From positions 44,718 to 108,717 of the forward strand of contig PMUI01000050.1 in assembly GCA_003166955.1 (NCBI GenBank): a stretch of DNA of 64,000 bases. Reading direction: 5' to 3'. The notes beneath the pieces were generated by a model that was given only the letters and a program-made list of their open reading frames with translations, was not told where the DNA came from and ran no database searches. The translations under genes and the position numbers were made by a program. This stretch comes from Acidobacterium sp. GTDB taxonomy: Bacteria > Acidobacteriota > Terriglobia > Terriglobales > Acidobacteriaceae. Below, piece after piece: positions 36,848 through 45,690 of the stretch (positions are counted from its first letter, which is position 1; each line of letters starts with the position of its first letter).

Positions 36848-37959
36848 GGCAGCTTTTTCGCGGCCTGATTCCCGTCTGCCGCAAGGAATTTCTGCACATC
36901 GTACGCGATCCGGGGACGCTTTTCTTCGCACTTTTAATCCCGATTCTGCAGCTATTTCTATTTGGATTCGCCGTTGATACAAATATCCGCCAGATTGCGA
37001 CGGTAGTGCTGGATGAGAGCCAGACGCAGGAGAGCCGAAGGCTGCTGGAAAGCTTTGCGGGGTCGGATGTGTTCGCCCTGCGCATCTACGCAACGTCGCA
37101 GGACGGGATGTACGAGGCGATCCGCTCCGGCAAAGCGCGCGCCGGCATCCGCATCCCATACGACTACGCGCGCCGCCTGCAGGACGGCACCGGGGCCACG
37201 GTGCTGGTGCTGGTCGACGGATCGGATTCGACGGTGGCCGGGCAGGCGATCAGCACAGCTACGGGCGTGGCGCTGCAGGAATCGCTGGTGCGCGTGCTGC
37301 CGAATGGCACGATGCCAGTTGAGGTGCGGCCGTCGGTGCTGTACAACCCGGCCACGCGGTCGGCGAATTTCTTTGTACCGGGACTGATCGCGATCCTGCT
37401 GCAGGTGATGACGATTCTGCTGATCGCGCTAAGCCTGGTGCGCGAGCGCGAGCGCGGCACGCTGGAGCAGCTGACGATGACGCCGGTGGCTCCGCTGGGG
37501 CTGATGGTGGGCAAGATGATCCCCTATGGAGTGCTGGCGTTCGGCGAACTGTGCGCGATCCTCGCGGTGATGCGGGTGGTGTTTCTGGTGCCGGTGCACG
37601 GCAGCGTCTTTTTGCTGCTGGCGCTCTCGCTGCCGTTTTTGTTGACGGTGCTTGGAATCGGACTGGTGATTTCAACCAAAGCGAAGACGCAGGCGGAGGC
37701 GTTTCAGCTGTCGATGGGGACGATTCTGCCGTCGGTGTTTTTATCCGGCTACATTTTCCTGATCGAGAATATGCCGCTGTTCTTTCGTGGCGTTAGCCAG
37801 CTGATTCCGGCGACCTACTACATCCGCATTTTGCGCGGGATTATTCTGCGGGGCGCGGGATTGGGGGAGTTGTGGATTCCGGCGCTGGTGCTGACGGCGA
37901 TGGGTTGCGCGGCGATCCTGGTGGCGGCGCGGCTGTTTGTGAAACAAGGCGCGGCGTGA
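36844..37959 (+). CDS. ABC-2 type exporter permease (YbhS/YbhR-like)
   Basis: A 371-residue inner-membrane protein with the ABC-2 permease layout. It has an N-terminal membrane helix ([19 protein letters not shown]), a periplasmic domain of about 130 residues and five C-terminal helices, including [20 protein letters not shown] and the conserved [15 protein letters not shown] segment. Only one permease gene is present, so it probably works as a homodimer. It ends the tetR-hlyD-ATPase-permease operon. The substrate is unknown; the arrangement fits export of toxic hydrophobic compounds. A convergent ADOP gene ends 27 bp away. Confidence 0.93.
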   Translation: MRQLFRGLIPVCRKEFLHIVRDPGTLFFALLIPILQLFLFGFAVDTNIRQIATVVLDESQTQESRRLLESFAGSDVFALRIYATSQDGMYEAIRSGKARAGIRIPYDYARRLQDGTGATVLVLVDGSDSTVAGQAISTATGVALQESLVRVLPNGTMPVEVRPSVLYNPATRSANFFVPGLIAILLQVMTILLIALSLVRERERGTLEQLTMTPVAPLGLMVGKMIPYGVLAFGELCAILAVMRVVFLVPVHGSVFLLLALSLPFLLTVLGIGLVISTKAKTQAEAFQLSMGTILPSVFLSGYIFLIENMPLFFRGVSQLIPATYYIRILRGIILRGAGLGELWIPALVLTAMGCAAILVAARLFVKQGAA

Positions 37960-37986
37960 TAGGCAGGCGGCCGTCGGGACGCGGCG

Positions 37987-40530
37987 CTACTCCGTTCTTA
38001 GGGCCACTGCGGGGTCGATGGAGGCGGCACGGCGGGCGGGGATGAGTCCTGCGAAGAAGGCGGCCACAACCAGGGTAGCGATGGCGATGGCGAGGATTGC
38101 TGGATTCACGCCCTTGATCTGGTAAAGCTGCGCCTCGACGTAGCGCACACAGAACAGCGCCGTCGGAATCCCGATCGCGAGGCCGAGGATCGTCTGCAGC
38201 ATCGCGCCGCGCATCACCATGGCAATCACGCGCGACCTCTCCGCCCCAAGCGCCATGCGAATGCCGATCTCGCTGGTCTGGCGGGCTACGGTCCATGCGG
38301 TGACGCCGTAGAGGCCGATGGTGGCGAGCAGGAGCGCGAGTGTGCCGAAGAGAGTGGTGAGGCGGGCGGTCATGCGCTCTTCCGTGAAGCGGTCGGCGAT
38401 CTGCTCGTCGAAGGTCTGGAATTTCACGATGGCGAGATTGGGATTGATGCCGGCCAGGGTTTGGCGGGCGATGGATTCCATGTCGGGCACGGGGTGCGCG
38501 GTCTGGATGACGAGGGCGCCTGCGTATTCGGAGGTGTCTTCGTCGACGGGGCCTTTCCAGCGTTTGGGCCGCTGCAGCATCGGCGTGAAGTACATGCAGT
38601 GGTCGTGCCACTGGACGGCGGTGTAGGTGGTGTCGTCGACGACGCCGACGATTTCATAGTCCATGCCGGAATTGGAACCGCCGGAGCTGAAGTGCTGGCC
38701 GATGGGATTCATTCCTTTGGGCATTAAATCCTTCACGAAGGTTTGGTTGACGATAGCGACGATGGGGGCGGTGGCGGTGTCGTTGCGGGTGAAGGCGCGG
38801 CCGAGGAGAACGCGGGTGCCGACGGAGTCGAAGTATTCGGCGGAGGCGCGGACCCAGGAGGAGCCGCGGTGGGGATCGGGCAGGCCGTTGATGAAGACGC
38901 CGGTGCCCGAGTTGTTGTCTTCCATGGGGGTGTAGGAGGCGATGCCGACTCTGACGACGCCGGGAATGGCGTGGAAGCGGTCTTCAAAGGCTTGATAGAC
39001 GGGGGCGAGGTTGGACGGCAGATAGCCGGCGGCCTGGGGATTGATGTGGACGATGTAGCGGTTCGTCGAATCGAGCTTGAGATCGGTGCTCTGGAGTTTG
39101 TTGAGGCTTTGCGCGAAGAGTCCGGCACCGATGAGGAGGACGAGCGAGAGCGCGGCCTGCAAGACGACGAGGGAGCGCTGGAGGAGAGAGGCTTTGGACG
39201 CGGTGGTGCGCGCGCCGGTGCGGAGCGCGTCGGCGGGCTGCGTCTGAGCGGCGATCCATGCGGGCGCGACGCCGAAGAGGATGCCGGTGACGAGGCAGAG
39301 AGAGCAGGCAAAGGCGAGCACGGGCAGCGAGGGGCTGGCGTGGATGGGGACGTTTTGTTCGCCGGGGAAAGCCATGGCGAGGAGCGCGTGCGTGCCGGCG
39401 CAGGCGACGATGAGTCCAGCGATGCCGCTGATCACGGCGAGGACGATGCTCTCCGTCAGGAGCTGGCGGATGATGCGCATGCGGGCTGCGCCGAGCGCGG
39501 TGCGGAGAGACATTTCCGCTTTGCGGCCCATGCCGCGGACGAGGAGAAGGTTGGCGATGTTGGCGCACGCGATGAGGAGGACGAGGCCGGAGATCCACAT
39601 GAGCATGTGGAGGTTGGATTTGTACTGCTCCTGCAGGTTCTGGATGCCGCCGCCGGCGGGAGAGAGAACGATGTGCGCCCGGGCAAGGGCCTTTTTTCCC
39701 TGGTCACTGGAGTAGGCGGGATCGGTGGTGATGATCTGGCGGAAGAGGCCGCCGATTTTGGTTTGGAGTGGGCCAAGCGCGGTGCCGGGTTTGACGCGGC
39801 CGATGATGTAGGCCCACTGCGTCGTGGGATCGTGAACGTAAGAGACGTTGAGGAGGGAGCCCATGGATTCGATGGGGAAGTAGTAGTCGGGCGGCGCGCT
39901 GGCGAGACGGTCGCCGTAGAAGCCCTGGGGCGCGACGCCGGCGATGAGGACGGGTTTTGTGTTGACCCAGAACGTACTGCCAACGGCGGAGGGATCGGCG
40001 GCGTAGTTATGCTGCCAGTTTTCGTAGCTGATGACGGCGACCATGGGCGCGCCGGCGACGTCGTCAGAGTCGGTGATGAAGCGGCCTGCGGCCGGGCGGA
40101 GTCCGAAGGTGCGGAAATAATTGCCGGAGACGAATTCGCCCATCGAGGAGCGGGCGGCTTCCTGGGTGCCTTCGCGGCGGACGGTGACGGGGCGGTAGCT
40201 GAAGCCGGACTCCATGGCGGCGAGGTCCTGGAACTCGGGGAGTTGCTTGCGGAGCTGCTGCCAGGTGTTGGTGGAGAAGAGGGAGTAGGCATCGTTGTCG
40301 GGATAGCCGCCGGAGTTGACGCAGCAGTTGTCGTCGTTGCCGAGACGGATGAGGGTGGCAGGGTCGGCAACCGGAAGGTTGCGCATGAGGACGGCGTTGA
40401 CGAGGGTGAAGATGGCGGCGTTGGCGCCGATGCCGAGAGCCAGGGTGAGAATGGCGGTGGTCGTGAAGCCCGGGGTTTTCTTCAACTGCCGCACGGCATA
40501 GCGAACATCCTGGACCAGGGTTGTGACCAT
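37987..40530 (-). CDS. ADOP-family MacB-like permease (no N-terminal helical domain)
   Basis: An 847-residue orphan permease of the ADOP family. It opens VRYAVRQLKKTPGFTTTAIL with the first helix LALGIGANAAIFTLVN, then a MacB-like periplasmic domain and helices near residues 310-440 (LVLLIACANIANLLLVRGMG is diagnostic). A second periplasmic domain and a terminal helix trio end at AASIDPAVALRTE. No ATPase or PadR gene is beside it. It is convergent with the ABC export operon. Codon use follows its neighbours, so recent transfer is not indicated. The role is unproven; the family is thought to move or sense periplasmic compounds. Confidence 0.9.
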   Translation of the reverse strand: MVTTLVQDVRYAVRQLKKTPGFTTTAILTLALGIGANAAIFTLVNAVLMRNLPVADPATLIRLGNDDNCCVNSGGYPDNDAYSLFSTNTWQQLRKQLPEFQDLAAMESGFSYRPVTVRREGTQEAARSSMGEFVSGNYFRTFGLRPAAGRFITDSDDVAGAPMVAVISYENWQHNYAADPSAVGSTFWVNTKPVLIAGVAPQGFYGDRLASAPPDYYFPIESMGSLLNVSYVHDPTTQWAYIIGRVKPGTALGPLQTKIGGLFRQIITTDPAYSSDQGKKALARAHIVLSPAGGGIQNLQEQYKSNLHMLMWISGLVLLIACANIANLLLVRGMGRKAEMSLRTALGAARMRIIRQLLTESIVLAVISGIAGLIVACAGTHALLAMAFPGEQNVPIHASPSLPVLAFACSLCLVTGILFGVAPAWIAAQTQPADALRTGARTTASKASLLQRSLVVLQAALSLVLLIGAGLFAQSLNKLQSTDLKLDSTNRYIVHINPQAAGYLPSNLAPVYQAFEDRFHAIPGVVRVGIASYTPMEDNNSGTGVFINGLPDPHRGSSWVRASAEYFDSVGTRVLLGRAFTRNDTATAPIVAIVNQTFVKDLMPKGMNPIGQHFSSGGSNSGMDYEIVGVVDDTTYTAVQWHDHCMYFTPMLQRPKRWKGPVDEDTSEYAGALVIQTAHPVPDMESIARQTLAGINPNLAIVKFQTFDEQIADRFTEERMTARLTTLFGTLALLLATIGLYGVTAWTVARQTSEIGIRMALGAERSRVIAMVMRGAMLQTILGLAIGIPTALFCVRYVEAQLYQIKGVNPAILAIAIATLVVAAFFAGLIPARRAASIDPAVALRTE

Positions 40531-40801
40531 GGGCTCTCTCCTTGACGTAACTGGATGGTAAATGGGGATCGCTGCGAACAGTTCATACCCGCAAGTTCAA
40601 TTCCAAACCGGCGCCCCGCCAAACTGCTGAATCCCCGGCACGCTGCCAGGTTCGAGCAGAGAAGGAGTGTTCACGAATGGGCCGAGGTGTCCGGAACAGG
40701 ACACCGCATGCGCGTGCCTGGAGTCCGCCGGAATGACGCCGCCGGCGAAGCTCCGTGTTGTGCTGTGCGACGAGCGCCGAAGCCAGGCGGAATCTTTCCT
40801 G

Positions 40802-41611
40802 TCAGGCGCGTTTCTTCGAACGCCCGGTGCCGCTGGAACGTGACGGAACTGCGCGCTCGGGCGGTCGTGCCGTCTCCGCAAGCGCCGCCTCGGGGTAGTG
40901 CACCGCCGGGAACGCCTCGAACGCGGGCTTCGCAAACAGATATCCCTGAAACAACCGGACCCTCTGGCCGGCAAGAAAACGGTATTCCGCAATCGTCTCG
41001 ACGCCCGTTGCGATCACGTCGATCTTCAGGTCGTAACACGCGCGGCGGATGGCGCGCAGAATCGCCTGGCGCGCCCCAGACCGATCGGCGCTGCGGATCA
41101 GCCGCATGTCCAGCTTGATCTGATCCGGCTCCAGATCGTCCAGAATCGTCAGGCTCGCATAGGTTGCGCCGAAGTTGTCGATGGCCAGCTGAATGCCGCG
41201 CGCCCGCACATCCCGCATTAGCGCCGCAAAATGCGTCCGGTCCTCGATGACCTCGGATTCCGGCACCTCCAGCACAATGCGGTCCGGAGACAGCCCCGCC
41301 GCCAGCGCCGCTTCGATCGTCGTCAGCACCGTCTTCGGATAGGAGTCCAGACTTTGTTGCAGAAAATTCAGGTGCAGTGCGCCGTCAATGCCGAGGCGAC
41401 CCGCCAGACCAACCGCGGCAGCACGCGCGTTCTGATCGAACAGGTGCAGCCGCAGCGGCGAAACCTGATTCAAAACCTGCCACGCTGGCTCGTCCCATGT
41501 GCCGCGAATCAGCGCTTCCCACCCCACCACCTCGCGCGCCACTGTGTCCACGATGGGCTGGAACGCGAAGGTGAACGCGGGGTCGGCGGCATTATGCGGA
41601 TCCGCGCTCAT
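40802..41611 (-). CDS. Stand-alone EAL-domain protein, possibly inactive
   Basis: A 269-residue protein that is almost entirely an EAL domain, the fold of c-di-GMP phosphodiesterases. Retained residues include the signature glutamate in GWEALIRG, the asparagine in LHLNFLQ, the ELTE-like EVPESE, the lysine in QIKLDMRLI and the glutamine in FQGYLF. Two metal/catalytic loops deviate: the usual DDFG reads IDNFGATY and the usual EGVE reads ATGVET. The enzyme may therefore be slow or serve as a c-di-GMP receptor. The C-terminal 20 residues are Arg/Ser/Lys-rich. There is no sensor domain and no partner gene nearby. Confidence 0.85.
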   Translation of the reverse strand: MSADPHNAADPAFTFAFQPIVDTVAREVVGWEALIRGTWDEPAWQVLNQVSPLRLHLFDQNARAAAVGLAGRLGIDGALHLNFLQQSLDSYPKTVLTTIEAALAAGLSPDRIVLEVPESEVIEDRTHFAALMRDVRARGIQLAIDNFGATYASLTILDDLEPDQIKLDMRLIRSADRSGARQAILRAIRRACYDLKIDVIATGVETIAEYRFLAGQRVRLFQGYLFAKPAFEAFPAVHYPEAALAETARPPERAVPSRSSGTGRSKKRA

Positions 41612-41964
41612 CGTGCGCCCGCATCTGCGAGTTGAGTTGGCGATGGCATACCGGGATCGAGACGCCGCTTGAGCGACGGGAGAAAATTTGCGGCGGTAAG
41701 CTCATCGTCGCGCGCCGCCCACCCTCAACCACTCCCACGAAAGGGCCAGAGTCAACCCGCGAAAGCGCTACAACCTCACGCCGAGATCTCTCATCCTGGA
41801 ATCCTCCGTGCCCTTATCTCGAATATCGGCTCAAGTCGATTTCTTATTCAGCCAATAAAGCCGCCGAATAGCTACGAATTCCTTACAGACCTTTTGCGTG
41901 AGCCATATGCCTTCCGGGTTCTGCTGGGAAGTGACCGGGTGTCTTCCGGCGGAGGCATGTTTCG
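41612..41964. other. Upstream region of the second Oar-like receptor
   Basis: About 350 bp between divergent genes (EAL protein and receptor). It is less GC-rich near 41820-41920. I see no hairpin terminator, repeat or recognised operator, and no convincing short gene. Confidence 0.35.
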
Positions 41965-44900
41965 ATGGTCACGTCTGCAAAAACGTTTTACTCATCTTCA
42001 TCCATAGCAGCTCATACCGCGATGTGCGTGCAGCTCGAAGGCCTGCTGCTGCGCGATGAATCGACTGGGCCGGCGGTCGTATCGAAAACCAGGCGCCGCG
42101 TTCTTCGCTACCTTGCATTGCTCGCCGCCGTCCTGATCGCCGCCGTGTGGAGCGCGCGAGCCCAGTCGACATTCGGCAGCGTCCGCGGCACCGTCGCCGA
42201 TATTTCCGGCGCAGTCGTCCCCGGCGCCACCGTCACGGTGCACTCGCTCGAACAGAACTTCAACCGCCAGGCCACCACCAACAGCGCTGGCGAATTCGTC
42301 ATCGAGAACCTGCAGCCCGGCCACTACTCCGTCACGGTGGAGCACCCAGGCTTCGCGAAAGCCGTCGTCCCCAGCACGCAACTCGACGCGCGCCAGGACC
42401 TCCGCATTCCCGTTACGCTCAATATCGCCGCCAACGCGACCACCGTTGAAGTCAACGCGGAAGCCGCTGCCCTCAACACCGAGAACGGAACCGTCAGCGA
42501 CAATCTCGCCGAGCAGGAAGTCACGCAGCTCCCCATGAACTCGCGTGCCGTCTCCTCCAGCCCGCTGGCCTCGCTGGCCATCCTGCCCAGCGTCGTCACC
42601 GACAGCCAGGGCAATATCGCCGTTGGCGGAGCGACCGCCGCGCAGGTGGGCTTCTCCGTGGACGGCGTCTCCACCGCCAACGTCCGCTCCAATGGCGCCC
42701 TGCATGACGCCTATCCGTCTTCGGAAGGAATCTCCGAAACGAAGGTGACCGCGTTCAACAACAACGCCGAGTTTGCCCAGATCGGCGACGTCACTTTCAC
42801 CACCAAAAGCGGGGCCAACCAGTTCCATGGCAGCGCCTTCGAGTACTTCCAGAACGACGCGCTCGACGCCACCATCTTCGACTTCAGCTTCAAGGCCCCG
42901 AAAAATTTCAACGCATTCGGCGGCAGCCTCGGCGGCCCGGTCGAACTGCCCCATCTTCACGCGCTAAAAGACCGCACCTTCTTCTTCTTCGACTACGAAG
43001 GCAATCGCAAAACGCAGTCCTATCCGGAACAGCTGCTGGTTCCCACTGCGGCGGAGCGTGCGGGCGATCTCAGCGCGCTGGTGAACGCGCAGGGCGCGCC
43101 CGTGAACAATCCGTTCACTGGCACGGCTTACACGAATAACAAAATCACGACCATCAGTCCCGTCGCGACCGCGCTGCTCGCTCACTATCCGCTGCCCAAC
43201 GCCAGCGGCAATGGCTACAACTACCAGGCGCTGGTGCCGATTCCGTCGAACACCGACGGTTTTGACGTACGCGTCGACGAAACCCTTACATCAAAGCAGA
43301 GCGTCTACGCGCGCTTTAGCTGGAAAGATTTACAGCTCAGCGAGGGCGGCAGCGGCCTCACCGCGAACCAGTTTCTGCCAAATGTAACAGCGCATGATCG
43401 GAATCGCAGCCTGCTCGCCTCGTACAACTACGTAATGCGTAACAATCTCGTGAACGAATTCCGCTTCGGCTTCACGAATTTCACTGAAAACGATGGCTTC
43501 CCCATCCAGGGCAGCTCCGCCATCACAAGCCTCGGCCTCCAGGGCGTCAACATCAGCGCGCATCCCACCGGCGACGCCTTCCCGACCTTCTCCTTCAGCG
43601 ACGGCAGCTTCTCGAACATCGGCCAGGACCGCGTCGGCACCACCATCTCCCAAACCACCGAGTTCACCGACAACCTGACGTGGATGCACGGCAAACACTC
43701 GCTCAAGTTCGGGGTCGATGCGCGCAACGTCCGTTACAACGCGCTCATGTTCTTCCAGCCGTCGGACGATTACGGCGACTTCATCTTTCAGCCAGGCCTC
43801 TTCACCAACTACGCGCTCGGCGATTTGCTCCTCGGCCTCCCGCAGGAGTCCTTCTTCGCCATCACCAGCCCGCAGATCAACGCCACCTCGACGCAGTGGG
43901 GCGTCTACGGTCAGGACGAGTGGCAACTCAGCAGCCGCCTCACGCTGAACTTCGGTCTCCGCTGGGAGCTGTTGCCGGCGTTCGACGAGAGTCAGGGCGA
44001 CCTCGGCAGCTTCGATCCAAAAACCAACAGCGTTCTCGTTCCCGACAAGTTTCTGAAGACCGGCAGCACCACCGTCACCGCCAATCCAGCCTTTCAGGGC
44101 GTGTACACAGGCTTTCTCGACACCTTCAATGCGTGCGCGCTGAATAACACAGCACTGCAATGCTCCGGCGTCGAGACGGCGAGCCAGGATCACATCACGC
44201 AGGGTCTACGCCAACTCTACAAAGGCGACTTCGACCCGCGCATCAGCCTCGCGTATCGCCCCTTCAACAACGACAAGACCGTCATCCGCGCCGGCTTCGG
44301 TATCTTCACGCAAACCACGCTCGGCCCGATGTCCTTCAACAACGCGGGCAACCCCACGTCGAACCTGCTCACCAATGTCAACGCGGTGTCGGGCGCGAAC
44401 GGCGGCCTCGCCATGGTGCAGCCCGCCTTCCAGTTCCCGCAAACCTCGCCCTCAAGCTCGTCCGCCACGCTCGGGGGCGGCAGCCTCGAGCAGGCCAACG
44501 ATCCGCGCTTTCGCGATCCGCAGGCCGCGCAGTGGAACCTTACCGTCGAACATCAGGTCACGCCCAGCGACGTCGCCCGCGTCAGCTACGTCGGCATGTC
44601 GAACTACCGCCTGCCCGTCACCATCGATCTCAACCAGATCGCGCCCAGCTCCATTCCCTGGGACACCGGCGCGACTGCCGGCGCCTTTGTCGACACCCGC
44701 GCGCCTTACCAGAACTGGACGCTGCTGATGTCTTCGGAGAACATTGGCCAGGCCAGCTATCAGGCCGCCATCGGCGAGTGGGAGCACCGCACCAGCCACG
44801 GGCTGATGCTGCACGCAAACTACACCTGGGCCAGGAACCTGAGCGACGCGCAGGGCAGTGACGCGCCCACCGTCTTCTCCGGCGAAGAAGCCTATGCCGT

Positions 44901-45534
44901 CGAAATTGCGAATCGCTTCAACCTGAAATCCGATCGCGGCAATGTGGTCGCGACGCCTCGCCATCGCGCCCTCATCAGCGGCACGTATCAGCTCCCCTTC
45001 GGCCAGGGCCGCGCGTGGAACGGCCCGCGCGCCGTCAACGCTGTCCTCGGCGGATGGGACATCAGCACCGTCTCCACCCTGCAGACCGGCGACTGGCTCA
45101 CTCCCACTACCAGCCCCGCCTTCGATCAGTCCAACACCGGCATGGCCGTGCGCTCCGGCGGCGGTGCGATTCTTCGACCCGACTGTGGCGCTGGCGATCG
45201 TTATAAGAGCACCGCCCCCGGCGCCTTCTTCAACCTCGGCGCGTTTACCGAAACACCGGCGGGCGCGGGCCGCTTCGGCAGCTGCGGCGTTGGCCTTCTT
45301 GAAGGCCCGAACCTCATCAACGTCAACTCCGGCCTCGCGAAGAGCGTCAGCTTCCACGAGCACTACAAAATGCGCTTCGAGGCGACCTTTACCAACGTCC
45401 TCAACCGCTCCAACTTTGCGCCGCCGCAAACGAATATCAGCAATACGTCGACCTTCGGCGCGCTCACCGCAGTCCTGCCCCAGGGCCTCGGCGGCAACCG
45501 CACCGGCCAGCTCGCCATGCGCTTCGACTTCTGA
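41965..45534 (+). CDS. Oar-like TonB-dependent receptor with carboxypeptidase-regulatory-like domain
   Basis: A 1189-residue outer-membrane receptor. A signal helix (LRYLALLAAVLIAAVWSARA) sits unusually far from the proposed start (about residue 47), so initiation at a later ATG (42022) is possible. A CarboxypepD_reg-like domain follows (FGSVRGTVADISGAVVPGAT), then a plug (VGFSVDGVSTANVRSNGA) and a large barrel ending NRTGQLAMRFDF with the terminal phenylalanine expected for barrel insertion. GGAGG lies about 12 bases before the ATG used. The ligand is unknown. No glycosidase lies alongside, in contrast to the copy at 12.5-16.2 kb. A long tandem repeat follows the stop codon. Confidence 0.92.
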   Translation: MVTSAKTFYSSSSIAAHTAMCVQLEGLLLRDESTGPAVVSKTRRRVLRYLALLAAVLIAAVWSARAQSTFGSVRGTVADISGAVVPGATVTVHSLEQNFNRQATTNSAGEFVIENLQPGHYSVTVEHPGFAKAVVPSTQLDARQDLRIPVTLNIAANATTVEVNAEAAALNTENGTVSDNLAEQEVTQLPMNSRAVSSSPLASLAILPSVVTDSQGNIAVGGATAAQVGFSVDGVSTANVRSNGALHDAYPSSEGISETKVTAFNNNAEFAQIGDVTFTTKSGANQFHGSAFEYFQNDALDATIFDFSFKAPKNFNAFGGSLGGPVELPHLHALKDRTFFFFDYEGNRKTQSYPEQLLVPTAAERAGDLSALVNAQGAPVNNPFTGTAYTNNKITTISPVATALLAHYPLPNASGNGYNYQALVPIPSNTDGFDVRVDETLTSKQSVYARFSWKDLQLSEGGSGLTANQFLPNVTAHDRNRSLLASYNYVMRNNLVNEFRFGFTNFTENDGFPIQGSSAITSLGLQGVNISAHPTGDAFPTFSFSDGSFSNIGQDRVGTTISQTTEFTDNLTWMHGKHSLKFGVDARNVRYNALMFFQPSDDYGDFIFQPGLFTNYALGDLLLGLPQESFFAITSPQINATSTQWGVYGQDEWQLSSRLTLNFGLRWELLPAFDESQGDLGSFDPKTNSVLVPDKFLKTGSTTVTANPAFQGVYTGFLDTFNACALNNTALQCSGVETASQDHITQGLRQLYKGDFDPRISLAYRPFNNDKTVIRAGFGIFTQTTLGPMSFNNAGNPTSNLLTNVNAVSGANGGLAMVQPAFQFPQTSPSSSSATLGGGSLEQANDPRFRDPQAAQWNLTVEHQVTPSDVARVSYVGMSNYRLPVTIDLNQIAPSSIPWDTGATAGAFVDTRAPYQNWTLLMSSENIGQASYQAAIGEWEHRTSHGLMLHANYTWARNLSDAQGSDAPTVFSGEEAYAVEIANRFNLKSDRGNVVATPRHRALISGTYQLPFGQGRAWNGPRAVNAVLGGWDISTVSTLQTGDWLTPTTSPAFDQSNTGMAVRSGGGAILRPDCGAGDRYKSTAPGAFFNLGAFTETPAGAGRFGSCGVGLLEGPNLINVNSGLAKSVSFHEHYKMRFEATFTNVLNRSNFAPPQTNISNTSTFGALTAVLPQGLGGNRTGQLAMRFDF

Positions 45535-45590
45535 GGGGCGTGTCCCGGGCTCGCAACAAAAAAGAAGGGGCGGCTCATCCCGCCCCTTCC

Positions 45591-45690
45591 CACTTCCCAC
45601 TTCCCACTTCCGGCTTCCGGCTTCCGGCTTCCGGCTTCCGGCTTCGCGCTTCCAGCTTCGCGCTTCCAGCTTCGCGCTTCCAGCTACTCC
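45591..45690 (-). repeat. Longest GGAAGC-type tandem repeat, touching an ADOP stop codon
   Basis: On the + strand the unit CTTCCCA occurs three times, then CTTCCGG about five times, then CTTCGCGCTTCCAG (14 bases) three times. On the minus strand this is TAGCTGGAAGC and related units, and the TAG that stops the ADOP gene at 45684 is the first TAG of the run. It fills nearly the whole 149-bp gap between the convergent receptor and ADOP genes. Confidence 0.8.
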
